Below, piece by piece: positions 1 to 12,282 of a DNA stretch of 64,000 bases; within the stretch, counting starts at the first letter, position 1, and every line of letters starts with the position of its first letter. The translations under genes were made by a program, and so were the position numbers. The stretch spans positions 19,153,736 through 19,217,735 of the forward strand of contig NC_054741.1 of the NCBI RefSeq assembly GCF_018143015.1. Reading direction: 5' to 3'. A model generated the notes under the pieces. It was given only the letters and a program-made list of their open reading frames with translations, made no database searches and was not told the DNA's origin. Source of the DNA: Lytechinus variegatus (lineage: Eukaryota; Echinodermata; Echinoidea; Temnopleuroida; Toxopneustidae).

Positions 1-3000
1 TAAGATCGGGCGACCCCCTTCCTATTTCATTTACACGTACAATTAATGTATAATTATATAAAGCTGTTGCAAGGTTGTTTTTTTTATTGAGTTTACTTCC
101 ATTTCTAACATTTACGAATTGTTTTCGTGCATTTTGATATAGGGGCCTAGATATATAGGCAGTAGAACACATAAACATTTTCTGCGTACAAATATTATAG
201 TCAATTAAGATTATCATGTAAACAGTCAGATTAGGAATGGATGAGAAAAAAATAGGGGGAAAAAATGAAAATGGAAAGAGAACATGTGAAAGAGAGAATG
301 GCGGTCTTCAGAATCGCGTACTATACTGAGTAGTATTGACTACCACCCCCACCCTTTCTCCCATGATGTCCATTTTGAATGTGTGTGTGTGTGTGTGTGA
401 TGACTGTCTTTTTGTTTAGAGGATAGATTGCAGTATTATATCCTATGATCTAACCGTGTTTAGCATTCTGCATGAAGATTGGGTGCAGACAAGGAGCGAT
501 GGGTGGTTTCACTCGATTTGATAGACCTCCCAAATATTGTACGTTTCAACCCAAATATTCGAATTTCTACAATCAAGGTTAAATTAGGGTATAGATCATG
601 ATCGAGGTTAATCGTTAAACCCTGGTCCTTGGAGAAAATCAAAGTATAATTCTGCCAATATAATACAATTATGGAAGATGTAGATAAATTGAGATGAACG
701 TCGAAGGACAGACTCATGTCGAACAAAGCATTTTTCTGTAGTACCTTTATTTGACCTAGGCTTATCTTTCTATGACCCGGATTCATAGAACTTTAAAGTG
801 CATTTCTCTATGGTCTGAACTTCAATATCAATGAGGATAAAGGATGCTTTGGAGTTTCATCAGGTTGATGATGTAATATAAATTCATCTTTGATACTTCA
901 AAGTAAACAAAAATCTATTTAATTTCTATCATTTTTTTCTTCATGACAGACAGAGGTTTATACAACGAGTTCATTTCTGTTCCGAGTATAGAGATTATTT
1001 CCCCCTATCTTCCAATAGAATCCCATTATAAAAGATATATATTTCTTCTAATATGAATTGAAAATTCGCATTGAATTATACATCTCCCGTGTAAAATATG
1101 TTTGATTGTTGAAATTCCACGAAATTTCATCAATGGAAGAAACTGGTTTTAACTAGCTAACAAAAAAAAAGTAGATTCTGACAAATGAGGTTTCTGTGAG
1201 AAAATCTATGAAAAAACATTCGTTTTCTCCTCAAATTCATCCAGCATGTACGCTTACATTGACGCCTCTCTAAGGCCACGCAACGCACAGTTAAATGATT
1301 TATTTCAACAAACGAATTAGACGACAGTTTAATCATGTTAATTGAACAAAATGAATGGTTGTCGTGACGTCACCATGATGCATCCAGATGACAACCGTTA
1401 CTGTCTCAGCAATTGTCTCCTGGGGATTTCAACTGTTGAATTAAGCCATGGGTGTAAATAGCAAAGTAAATGTTTCCCAGGGGATTTCCCGTAGACGGAT
1501 ATGCGTGTTAACTAAATCATCGCGGTGGATAAATGAATTATGCCTTCGTATAGGAAGGATGAACAACTGTTATTAGTGAAGCTACATGGTTTCAATTACT
1601 TTTCTTTTCGAAATCTTATCCTTGATACTTACATGGGACATCTTTACACTTACTTTCGTTATCACTTTTTATAAAATCTCATTTTATCCTGACCATTTTT
1701 CATATTAATGTAGGCCATCTTATTTTTTACCATCATAGTAGGTCCGTTGCAATGTTATTATTGTGGTCCTGTATATTGGGCCTACCCTTGCGCCGAGTTC
1801 ATTGGCTGTTAGTAAATTTGTTATAGAAGTCTTGCGTTTGCTATTGTAACATTTTTTTATGAAACGGGACCCTGGGCTTTCCTTCGTCATGACAAGAGCT
1901 TGCTAGCTGCCCAATTTGGCGCAGTATATTAGGTAATGATATGTGTATGTGTAAGTTTTATCCGATTCACCCCACCCCCTTTTTCTCCCCCCCCCCCCCC
2001 TCTCCCTCTCCCGTTGTATGTCTCTGTGCTTTCTTTTAATCCTAATTATTTAACAAAAAAAAAATGTTCGGAAGTGTTCTGATAAAAGCGCAAAATAATA
2101 TAGTCGCCCTTTCTCCCCCGACCCCTCCCTTTCTCACGCCCTACCTACCTTCCTCCGTTCAATCTCTAAGAACCATTCCCATGCTCTCATTAATTTTGTG
2201 GAATCATGCACGGGATCCCATGATCAGCCAACAGACTGGACAGTAGATCCTATATAGCACGGTCAAGGTCACCATGGAAACCTTCGTTGCGATCTAAGTC
2301 AAGGGTGACTAAAATCTGCATGACGATCTCGAACCCATTGCAGTTTCATGAAGTGTTTTTTTTTTGGTCAGTGATTGGCGCTCGTAACTGAACTCTCAGC
2401 CAATCAGAAGCGATGAATTGAGTAGCTTGTAACATATCGTATAATCGAGATATTGATACCTCACACTTTATGAAACGCATACTTTCTTCATCTCCAGGGC
2501 TGACTTCGCCGTGATAATTAGGAAAAAGGAGCCTATCGAAAGTTTTGGGGAGACATGGATGAAATTGAAGGGCGCGGTTCGATTTTCCCATCAGGTGTTC
2601 ACAAGTGCTCGATAAACTTTTGGACTATCTCAAATCATTCACTTTGGCAGAACAGTGGCATTCTGGGATATTTTAGAGAATATTCACGATAAGGGGCTAG
2701 TAAGATCGGATCAGTTTGGGTTCAAGCATGAGGCTTGTATATCCATGGCTCATATCGATGTGGGATTTGGGGCTATGATTTTTATTGAAGACCTATTCCA
2801 AAAATAATAGACATTTATCAGCTGTTTGTGGGCAATTCCATGGAAAATGTTCACTTTAGAGAAAAAATGAAGTTTTAGATTTCACTTAAGCAGTCAAATT
2901 TTCTTAAAAAGTAATCTATAAAGTCTCAATTTCCTATAGAAAAATCAAAATATTGATAAAATTTTGTAGTTTTTTCCATCATCAAAAAAATAGAATAGTA

Positions 3001-3210
3001 TATTGGAAAAAATAAAAAATGTGGCTATTTTTAAACAATTCATCTTTCCTGTCTCTACTAAAAGCAAACAAGGTCCCAGAGGTCTCTTTTAACTTTTGAA
3101 TAGTTGATTAATGTTTAAATCAAAAGAAAATCATCGTTAAATTTTATGCCATTCATCAATTTTAGAGAAATCTGTCTCTAGATTTGTGTGATTTCTTTAC
3201 CATAATCAGT
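1..3210. other. AT-rich non-coding stretch
   Basis: No exon or gene is supported here. A (GT)n microsatellite occupies 381-399 and a C-rich run lies at about 1,980-2,000. An 81-codon open frame on the minus strand (2,346-2,591) has no recognisable domain; its DNA contains two CCAAT-type words (a GATTGGCT near 2,400 and a CCAATCAC on the minus strand near 2,375). The rest reads as neutral intergenic or intronic sequence. Confidence 0.5.
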
Positions 3211-5390
3211 GTCATGTCCGTTACGTTTTTCACTTAAAGTTTTCACATCTTACAGGAAAGTTGTCTGAAGGTACTGCAGATACAGATTCTATGTTAGAAT
3301 TAAACCCCCTACCATGTGTAGCAATCATTTTCCCTTACCATTTCTCATTTTCATAAAAATAGCGTAACGGACATGACAATTCGCGTAACGGACATGACGC
3401 CTTTTATATGACAAAAAGCAGCATTCACAAAAACAAAATATTAGGCTCAGTGTCACAGACTGAGGTCAGTCTCAATTGCTTGAGGATAGCTGGATGTAAT
3501 TACTCCTAGAATCTGCATGTCATTCAGCTATTTTTAGAAGTTGGAGAATGATGGAAGTTCAGCTCTTGTTCAGGTAGATTTTTCTGAAAATTAACGGTAT
3601 GCCACATAATATTAAGATAAGATGGAGCTATATCTGGCAACATACTCAGATCACAATCTGCATCATTTGTGTTTAAACAATGCAATTGATTATCTTTTTG
3701 CACTGACAGTTTGGAGCATGATAAAACTCCAACTTGTGAATTCATGAGATCATTGATGACATTGATTCAAAGTATCTGACTTTCACCAACCTGTACTTCT
3801 TCAGTGATGGCACGCACTCACATTTAAAAATAAGTTTGTATTGATTCAGATATCTGTGTTATATGATGTAGCTCTATGAATCCATGAATCTACGGTGGCA
3901 CTTCTTTGCAATATCACAAAGCAAAGGGGCTGTGGAAGGAATAGGGCGCGATCAATTAAATTATTTCATCATAGTGATTTGGTCAGCCATAATCACGATT
4001 TGAATGATGTATCTTCATTGTACACAAGCAGCGCAGACAATGCAACAAAATTAGATACAGCCACATTTGTCAGCAAGCAAGATCGTAAGATTTAGAACAT
4101 TCAAGATTTAATGAAGGTATGATTTATACTCAGGATGATATTTATTTTGAATTAAAAAAAAATTTCAGAAGCGATTTCCAATAACTCCGATTACCTTTCA
4201 ACTCATACATACTCGATAATGAAAGACTGGTAACAACCAGGTACTGCTATTAAATTCTAAAATACTTTTTAATGTCATTTTTTAAAATCTTAAAACTGAC
4301 ATTAATACTAGTACATGTTCTTTATCATAAATACATTTCATAATATGTTCATCTTAGATTTATACAGGTCTGGTTCATTTTGTTTTTCTTTTACAAAAAA
4401 TTAGATTTGGTCTTCTCAGTGTGTCGTAGTGGTCATGGTGGTACGATAAACATTGTATTCAATATAAAATTATCATGTAGGCTATAGCTATTAAATTAAT
4501 GATACCTGCCAATAATATCTACATATTTTTCTTAAGAATGTTAGTAAAGGTACTTTGCTGTTACATTTTTACATTCATTATTCATATTTCTTTCATTTTG
4601 GAACTAAGAGGTGCTGATGAAGTTCACCTCGTAAGGGTGTCATGTCCGTTACGCTAATGTATATTATCAAATAGTAAGCCATGAATAAAAAATAATCTTT
4701 ACTATCAACTTTTTCTCCTTTAGTTAGGTGAGGCAGATGGTAGTAACTGGAAAATACTCATTAACTGTTGTTAAGCTGGTGTAAAAGAAATTTTTCTAAA
4801 TATTTTTTTGTTTTATAAATATTGTACGAAAAGCCCCCCTCTCAAATTGCAAAATAATAGGAGATATTACAGATTACCAGTTATGATGTGTGTCTCTAAC
4901 CTCTAGCCTTAACATGTAAACAATTAGACTTGTACCATATCTTGTAATAAAATAATTATATTCGCTTACAAAAAGTGGACGAAACTGTCATGTCCGTTAC
5001 GCTTCGTGTGTCATGTCCGTTACGCTACATTTTGAGCTATGAATACAGAATGCACTGCAAAACTGTTGTTAAACACCATTTTATGGATAGAACATGATCT
5101 TAAGGTTACGTTAACACCAAAGTCAGGTGCATGCAATCTAAGAATTCACAGGAATTTTGACAAGCAATAGGAGGTAAAAATGCTTTGTCCATTTCGTGTC
5201 ATGTCCGTTACGCTTACAAAGAGTGCGATTTCTCCACAACTGTTCAACATAACGATTTGAAATTTTATGTGTATGTAACTGATACTTAAATGTATCTGAT
5301 AAGCTTAGTAACAATTATCAAAATACCGCTAATTCTACTGTATAAACCTTTGAATTACAAAAATTTGTCTGAACGTCATGTCCGTTACGC
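3211..5390. repeat. Dispersed 16-bp motif array, GTCATGTCCGTTACGC
   Basis: Eight near-identical copies of one 16-bp word occur in 2.2 kb of otherwise unrelated AT-rich DNA. They lie at 3,211-3,225 (last base differs), 3,362-3,377 and 3,383-3,398 (both minus strand), 4,639-4,654, 4,987-5,002, 5,010-5,025, 5,198-5,213 and 5,375-5,390 (plus). Two adjacent pairs have starts 21 and 23 bp apart. Several other spacings are near 175-190 bp or its double (348, 188, 177, and 151 for one). Flanking sequence is not conserved between copies, so this is not an ordinary tandem satellite. It could be a cluster of protein-binding sites, the remains of a decayed satellite, or a transposon sub-terminal array. 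I do not recognise it. Confidence 0.85.
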
Positions 5391-6763
5391 TGGAATTGAC
5401 CTTGTGACTTAAGAGCGTGATGGGTACCTGGGTATTTTCAATCACTGTTCAATTATTATTTTTTAATCAGAAGCAAGTCGAGACTCTCGTTTAGTTCTTT
5501 GTTGATGTCATTCAGTGGTGATCCTTAAGCCAGGGGAATCACCAATAATTTTCTGCTTGAACCAGTTACAAAGCACCCTATCTGCAGAGTAGGTAGAGGT
5601 CGGTTCTACCATGAAGCTATTCTGTGTTTAATAGCTCCATGGTTCTACCAATGGGTACATTTATTCCCTCCCCACAGTTCAGAAAAGCATATAGCTTAAT
5701 TGTTTTATTTTTTCCTAGGAAAATGAAAGAGATAATTTTAAGAGTAGGACTATGTGGTTGCCATGGATGTCTTCATCTTCAAATGGAACACTGAACAGAA
5801 AAGAACATCATTTTCCCTTCTTATATGTCCATAGCTACATTTAGCCAAAAGGTCCTAGATTTTGTTCTGTCTTCTCAATGACGTTGTAGTTTGATCTACA
5901 CGCATACTATACCAGAATATTACTTAGTCACATTAATTCAACAAACACTATAGACTAGACACTCCGGTCCAAATGCTGTTCTGTATGTTTAAAAAAAATG
6001 TTTGCTCAGCTAAGAGTGACGGGTAATGCCGCTTTGATCGTGTTGTAGGTATCGTGTGATTGAGTCTCGTCGTCTGATGGTGACGTTACCATGGCGACGA
6101 GCAGTGACAGAAAAATTCTGCAGATTATCCCGACGCGCTGGATTCGTGTCAGGATGTATGTTGTTATTCTGTAATTTAAACACGAACATTCGTGATGATT
6201 ATATATGACGACTGTGTGTTGTTATGGTTAAATGGGATCTCCTCATGCAAGATTCTAGTTCTGTACCACCAATTTACCAGGGTGTGCCCTTGGGATGTTA
6301 TTATAGATCATATGCCGTCTGGGCCGCTGGTGAATGGGCTCTTTCAGTTAGGATAGTGAACTATATTCTCATAACATCCTTCATAAACGCTTTTGTCTGC
6401 AGTATTTGACGTAAATTTATTTCAACGCTTTCAGGTTATGTTCAAGCATGGACCTACTTTGGTTCAAGTATGTAGCTATATAGAACTCGCTCCCACCTTT
6501 ATTCCACAATATTTTATATCTCCTATAATCGTCAGCATGGATTTAACATGACCTTTACAAATAACATACGCAGTAACGTTAGGCCCAGAACGTACGTGAC
6601 ATCGGTGAGCGTGTAAACATAAATCGATATAAACATAATGGAATTGGGATTACATCGAGAGACTGTGGAATGATCACCCTGATTTTTCTAGAGCCATTGA
6701 TTTAACACATCTACAATCTTTACATTTCCTCCATGCTCTTTATTGAGAACGAAGTTAGCCCCC
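5391..6763. other. Non-coding; possible short Kozak-context ORF at 6,091
   Basis: Mostly AT-rich. A local CpG-containing patch at 6,050-6,160 has a TGACGTTA word and an ATG in strong context (ACCATGG, ATG at 6,091). It is followed by about 22 open codons and a GTATGT that could act as a splice donor near 6,156. No partner exon was found, so a first coding exon here is only a weak possibility. Confidence 0.2.
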
Positions 6764-6767
6764 TTAA

Positions 6768-7357
6768 AGGTCAAGTCCACCTCAGTAAAATGTTGATTTG
6801 AATCAATAGAAAAAAATCAGACAAGCACAATGCTGAAAATTTCATCAAAATCGGATGTAAAATAATAAAGTTATGACGTTTCAAAGTTTCGCTTATTGTT
6901 AACAAAATAGTTATATGAACGAGCCAGTTACATCCAAATGAGAGAGTCGATGATGTCACTCACTATTTCTTTTGTTTTTTTATTGTTTGAAATATACATA
7001 TTTCATTTTTTACGAATTTGATGATTAGGACCTCCTTGCCTGAAGCACAAATTGTTAAAATAATGGAATTCCACGTGTTCAGGGAGGAATGAAACTTCAT
7101 TTCACATGACAATGACGAGAAAATCAAAATATTTCATATAATAAAATGCAAAAGAAATAGTGAGTGAGTGATGTCCTCAGGTTTCACATTTGCATACCGA
7201 CCGAGATGTGCATATCTGTTTTGTGAAATTAAGCAAACCTTTAAAATGTCATAACTTTCTTATTTTACATCCGATTTTGATTAAATTTTCAGTGTTGGGC
7301 TTGTTGAATTTTTATCTTTTTATTCAAATCAAGTTTTTGTTGGGGTGGACTCGTCCT
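6768..7357. mobile_element. TTAA-flanked foldback MITE, family A, copy 1
   Basis: This ~590-bp non-autonomous foldback element is bounded by TTAA at 6,764-6,767 and 7,358-7,361. The left end reads AGGTCAAGTCCACCTCAG and the right end is its near reverse complement (GGTGGACTCGTCCT). The homology extends inward as long imperfect inverted repeats: both halves carry related words for the TTTCATCAAAATCGGATG and AGAAAGTTATGAC regions. There is no transposase. The TTAA borders repeat in three further copies here (12,283, 25,305, 31,852), which suggests piggyBac-type insertion. Confidence 0.85.
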
Positions 7358-7361
7358 TTAA

Positions 7362-7969
7362 ATGATGATCAATTCCCCTTGGCAAGATGTGATGTTAAAG
7401 ACATGGAATGAATGTTGTAGTAATTGATTGACTCCTTTAGGCAGGTGACCAATAATAATGAATCAATGATTGCTCCATCATGTTCGACTCCACGGCATTA
7501 TTAGCAAACTCAGACTTAAAGTGAGATAATCGTTTAGTAATTGAGAAACAACAAAATGGAATCGGCTGGATAACCCATATTCAGCTGTGACAGGCACGAC
7601 ACTGCTGGTCTTCCATGGGGTCCAGAAAAGAAGCTAATTAGAACTGTTATATTTACAAGCAAACGATATACACGAGTAATCTATACAATCTAATCGATAA
7701 AAGACATGGTCATATGCTAGCAATATAATAAAAAGGTGATAGTTAATAACATGCGATTGCATATAATTAATGAAAAAAAATAAAAAGGGGGGAAACCACG
7801 ACACCCCCCCCCCCTCCGCCCCCCTCCCCGGGACAGAATGGGCCTATAGTTTTAGAAATCCCAAGTTGAAAATTATGTGAGAAAATTAAGGTGAGACGTT
7901 GCGTCTAGTGACATAAGGTGATTTTTAAAGCATGTAAATTTGTTGCAGATCGGGCAAGGAAAGAATACC
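7362..7969. other. Non-coding spacer
   Basis: AT-rich sequence with a C-rich run near 7,801-7,830 (several C8-C12 tracts). No gene or recognisable element is seen. Confidence 0.45.
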
Positions 7970-8188
7970 TACACTCTAGAAATATTGTGTAAAAGTGCTC
8001 CATGAGAATAATAATTTTATTTAATATCCAATGTGATGAAAATTTTGCCCATTCTAAAATTGCTGCTTAGTTTTTTAAAACCTTACTGGACATATGCTTC
8101 CCGCATTGGGTAATATGCCCCCAAATTGGTTTGACACATAATTACCCTCGTGGTAGTAAAATGTTAACCCAATATTTTCTACAGTGTA
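7970..8188. mobile_element. Short MITE, TACACTCTA...ACAGTGTA type, copy 1
   Basis: A ~219-bp element with imperfect terminal inverted repeats (left TACACTCTAGAAATATT, right AATATTTTCTACAGTGTA). A diverged second copy lies at 9,078-9,338 and shares internal blocks such as AAAGTGCTCCATGAG, ATTTTGCCCATTCTAAA and ATGCTTCCCGCATTGGGTA. It has no coding capacity. Confidence 0.7.
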
Positions 8189-9077
8189 TTTGTTCAAATC
8201 GTCACCTATACAGTAGCTTCTTTTGACATTTGCCAGACAATCCACATTTCATCTAATACAGACTTGTCCCATGGTCTTTATCATATTATTATTATTTTAT
8301 TTTGTTGTACGGACTATAAAAGGATAAATAATTATTGGATGAAATGGGAACGCTGAGGCAAAATCCCATTGACAAAGAATTAGACCAAAATAGGTTCAAG
8401 TGAATGATGAAATAAAACAGGAATTAGACACAACGGCCCATGTTCTGAAGTCAGGTTTAACTTAGACCATGGTCTAACTCTGTGCTTAAATTATGAGAAG
8501 CCAAACGGTTCAAAATTTTGTTTACAGTGAATGCTTCTCATGTTTACTGTGCTCTTCACTAATTATTTAATGGTGAAGACAGTTGTCTTACTTATCTTTC
8601 CCAGGTAGTTAATGTTTTGGGAGTCAAATGAGCTGACAAATTGAACCTCTACTACAAAAGAAAAGAAAAAAAAAGCTGGTCCAAGCTCACTTGCGAATGC
8701 ATGACATAGTCCACTAATAACATTTTTTGTGGCGCTCGGGAGGGGGGGGGGGAGACACGGGCCGGCTGTGCCCCTGTGCCCAGCCCCATACATGGATCCG
8801 CCACTAGATATGGAAATGAATAAGAGGAGAAAATGTTATTTCAGGGGGGTTTCATGTCGGTGGATAGTTGGTGAAAGATTGCACATTGGATTGTGCCAAA
8901 ATTTGCAAAACACTCATTGACTTCAGTTTCCGGTGAAACATGGAAGAGTGACAAGCTTCTGTATACCCTTGAAAACAATGAATCGCGCGAGAATGTTTAA
9001 GGAATCACTACAACCATTTACCCTGTTTACCTTAAATTGTTTGACGACCTGTAAAATTTTGTTTCTCACAGTGGATA
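8189..9077. other. Non-coding with a hAT-like end
   Basis: No gene is seen. At about 8,738-8,810 a G-rich run is followed by ACATGGATCCGCCACTAG, which resembles a degraded hAT-type terminal repeat (the GGATCCGCC word). The ORFs in this interval read through simple sequence and repeat DNA and show no domain. Confidence 0.35.
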
Positions 9078-9338
9078 TACACTCTAAAAATATTTGGTAA
9101 AAGTGCTCCATGAGGGTAATTAGGTGTCCTATATCAACATTGGGTATTTCTTTTGGGCATTTTTCTTTATCCATGTGGTGAAAAATTTTGCCCATTCTAA
9201 AGTAATTGCAGTTTATTTTTTTAACCTTGCTGGACAGTATGCTTCCCGCATTGGGTAAAATACTGCCCCAAATCGGTGAGACAAATAATTACTCTCGTGG
9301 TGGTAAACATTTTACCCAATATTTTTTTTTACAGTGTA
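9078..9338. mobile_element. Short MITE, TACACTCTA...ACAGTGTA type, copy 2
   Basis: A second copy (~261 bp) of the element at 7,970. It shares AAAGTGCTCCATGAG, TTTTGCCCATTCTAAAG and GCTTCCCGCATTGGGTAAAA. It is longer because of an insertion in the left half (around 9,120-9,170). Confidence 0.7.
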
Positions 9339-9599
9339 GTGGTTTAATCGTTTAAAAAAATATAAACTTAATTTTGATTGCCTGTTGAGTAAGGCAGTTA
9401 TAATTGATGGAAGGTTAGATTCTATATGCCACGCTGCTAGCGCGGTGCTTCTTGCTAATCATTATTATCTTATTCTTTTAATAGATATCTACCACTATCA
9501 TAATCTATCCAAAGAATTTTGGCGAATTCTTTTCAAATAGAAAATAATATAGGCCTATCGTGGACAAGTTTGTACTAGAATCTTGCAGTTAACATTTAT

Positions 9600-9803
9600 G
9601 GGGGTGTTTCACAAAGATTTAAGCATGACTTAGGTCGCACTATGCAACGCGCAATCTTATTGATCAATACCATAGAGTTAATACGCAGTAGTGCGCGTCC
9701 TCTCGGCATGATCTGACCGATGCTGTCATGCCTTTTATACTGCGCGCAACTAGACATTTAAGTGCGACTCTAAGTCATACTTAAATCTTTGTGAAACACC
9801 CCC
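9600..9803. mobile_element. Foldback MITE with GGGGGTGTTTCACAAAG ends
   Basis: A 204-bp element. The first 24 bases (starting GGGGGTGTTTCACAAAG) match the reverse complement of the last 24 exactly. The repeat continues imperfectly through a TGACTTA-GTCGCAC block on each side. The interior is CpG-richer than its surroundings. It has no ORF of note, and a clear target duplication was not resolved. Confidence 0.8.
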
Positions 9804-9838
9804 ATGAAGTCATTGACGTTTATCCACTACCGACCGAA

Positions 9839-9959
9839 TTTTTTTTTTACGAAGTAAGAATGCCCTCCTGTAAAATTGTATTTGATTTGTATTGTTTTAT
9901 ATTACTTTGTATTATGTTTTGAATGGAAATGAAATAAAAAGAATTGAATTGAATTGAAC
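9839..9959 (+). mobile_element. LINE 3' end with GAATT tail, copy 1
   Basis: A ~120-bp segment beginning TTTTTTACGAAGTAAGAATG and ending in GAAATGAAATAAAAA followed by GAATT repeats. It is closely matched by 23,812-23,910. The shared body plus a short variable repeat tail is typical of a severely 5'-truncated non-LTR retrotransposon or its SINE partner. A similar short tail of a different family ends near 10,256 (AATAAATTTAATTCAATTC). Confidence 0.7.
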
Positions 9960-10717
9960 AACCCAACCACTACCATTACATAATATTGAAATTATTATGT
10001 ATTAAGCCAGTACCTTTGTAGTCTGATTTTCAGGGGGGGGTTTTTTTGTCCGATCCCCTTAATTACTAATTTCATAATTACTTTACGGAACCTGCAGACA
10101 TTACAAGCTCTGCTTTTTACACATGTTCCTTCATATTTCACTTTATTTACTGCCATTATATTTTGTATTTTGTACGTAATCAAATATATTTCTTGTATTA
10201 AGTTATTATTTTGCTATCTTGTGAAGTATGAAAATAAATTTAATTCAATTCAATAACCGCTTGTCACAATCAAGTAATGAATACATGTTCTGAGAATAAC
10301 TTTTTAGTCTGATGATCACACCAATTGTAGGCCTATACACGGGCAACCACTTAATCTAAATAATAATCCAATATTATACATTCTGTATATCCCTACTCTA
10401 CTGAAATTTTGGAGGCTTCATTGGGAATCGAAGAAACAAATCAACGTATCGTAATACTATAGCTATATATAGTTCCAGTGTCAAACCTTATCTACGATTT
10501 GGGATTTGTAGTGCCATTGATGTCAGATTTCCTATACTGATTTTGTTATGTTTGTAATCAGAATGTTTGAAAAGGGGTTATTCTTTGACCAGTTGCCATT
10601 AAGGGTCTTCTTTTGATTGTGTCATCAGTGGAGTGTCTCCAGTGGTCTAGACAGCAACAATAGGACTGTGTTCACATCCCTATGCATGATCCCCGCCCAT
10701 TTTACCGCCCCTATGCT

Positions 10718-10931
10718 CACTCTAAAAAAAGAAATGTTAACTTAACATTTGAAAGGTTGGGGAGTGACAACATTTTCTAAATGTTGCATTTACCACTTTA
10801 AATGGTTCTACCCAACACTTAAAACGTTGGATTAAGCTTTATACAAGGTTGGATGTAACATTTGGAAAAGGTTGTCAGTGTCACTCCTCCAACCTTTCAA
10901 ATGTTGATTAAACATTCAAATTTTTAGAGTG
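10718..10931. mobile_element. Foldback MITE with CACTCTAAAAA ends
   Basis: A ~214-bp element with ends CACTCTAAAAA and TTTTTAGAGTG. Internal arms are complementary: ACATTTGAAAGGTTGGGGAG on the left pairs with CTCCTCCAACCTTTCAAATGT on the right, with small gaps. It is non-coding. Confidence 0.7.
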
Positions 10932-11418
10932 CTGTAACTGGTTTAAGCCCCCCCCCCCATAACATCGACTGGTTTATATACTGGGTATAAATACGTTTTT
11001 GTTGTTATTATTTCTTACTCGTTTAACTGTTTCTATTTATTTATTCATTTAATATTAACTGTTTTCAAACTTCAAAAGCTGCATATGTAGCATGTATTAT
11101 GACAAAGGATCATTTTTTGCAAAATTTCCTCTCTTAATTCTTCAGTAACATAGGGAAATGAAAGATGAAAATTAAACCTGCATCCAAAAAATAGTAATTA
11201 TGATAAGAATAATGATTAATAATTTAAAAAGTGCTAAATGGATTGATGAAATTAGTTGACAATGATAATAAATAATAAAAATGAAAATAGACATAAAGAT
11301 GATTCAATAAGAAAATTAATGGAGATATTAATAAAAATTACAATCAGAAGTGGGAGAGATAAAAATAGATATGAATAAAGACAAAAACAACATTCTATCT
11401 CGACCTATTGTTGCATTT
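10932..11418. other. AT-rich non-coding
   Basis: A-rich stretch with many GAT and AAT words and no coding signal. A C9 run is present near 10,950. Confidence 0.45.
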
Positions 11419-11849
11419 CACTCTAAATTACAGGGATTTAAAATAAGTCCAGATGGACTGTAGTTAGGGAGCAATCGATTTCTGGATTTAGTTTTAATCC
11501 TAAATACTTAAATTTAAATCTCAAATGATTTAAATTTAAATCTTTCGAGATTTAAAAATGGATCTTAAGGATTCAAACTAAATCCGGAATTCGATTGGTC
11601 CCTAAGTACAGTCCATGCATGGACGGAAATCCCAGGGGGTCGTGTCCCCCACTATTTTGGGTCTTTGGTGATGCTAAGAAATAAATCACTGAACATGGGA
11701 ATAAAACGAGCGTTTTGGGACGAGATGACCCTTTTTTTTTTTTTTTTGCTTGTCAAATTTTCCAGACCCTTGTCCCCCCCTACCTTTTGGGAGAGATTTC
11801 CGCCCCTGAGTCCATGTGGACTTATTTTAAATCCCTGTAATTTAGAGTG
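11419..11849. mobile_element. Compound foldback element with perfect 33-bp terminal inverted repeats
   Basis: The ends 11,419-11,451 and 11,817-11,849 are perfect 33-bp reverse complements, beginning CACTCTAAATTACAGGG. Just inside lies a second imperfect inverted pair, with GACTGTAGTTAGGGAG near 11,457 and CCTAAGTACAGTCC near 11,601. A further C/G-rich segment at ~11,621-11,810 has ends that resemble hAT termini (TGGACGGAAATCCCAGGGG / TTTCCGCCCCTGAGTCCA). The structure looks like a foldback element with another element inserted in its right arm. Confidence 0.75.
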
Positions 11850-12282
11850 TTGTTTATGATACTTCATCTCTTTGGAGTCTGTGGATCGTGCATGGAAAAT
11901 ACATAGAAACAAACCGCCAGTGGTTTTCAACTGCGAGGGGAAGGCTCATGATTATTTTTAAGTTGTGGGTTTTTCAGGAAACATTCAATCAAAGACAATT
12001 AAACAATTATTAGCATACATTAGTGTAATTTCATTCGCAGTTAACGGAAAGCCAAGCTGCGTTTCGGATATTTATTTTCACTGCTGTGAGAAATGAAACT
12101 TCCTCGGGAGCAAATGTGATTTGAAGAATGAGTTTTCCCCCAATGTTTCCTATTAACATTTGCGGGGTAGCTTAATTAAATGTTCGATGAGTATACTTTT
12201 CCGCTCCGTTCCTGCACTATATTCATGTCAACATGTAAGCTTTTTCATGGAATATCAAAAGATAAGTTATTGTAAATCTTAA

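Noticed and set aside
2346..2591. 81-codon minus-strand ORF
   Set aside because: The composition looks slightly protein-like but there are no domain, splice or homology signals that I can see.
3211..5390. CRISPR-like array from the repeated 16-bp word
   Set aside because: Spacing is irregular, orientation varies, spacers are long AT-rich DNA, and the genome is an animal's.
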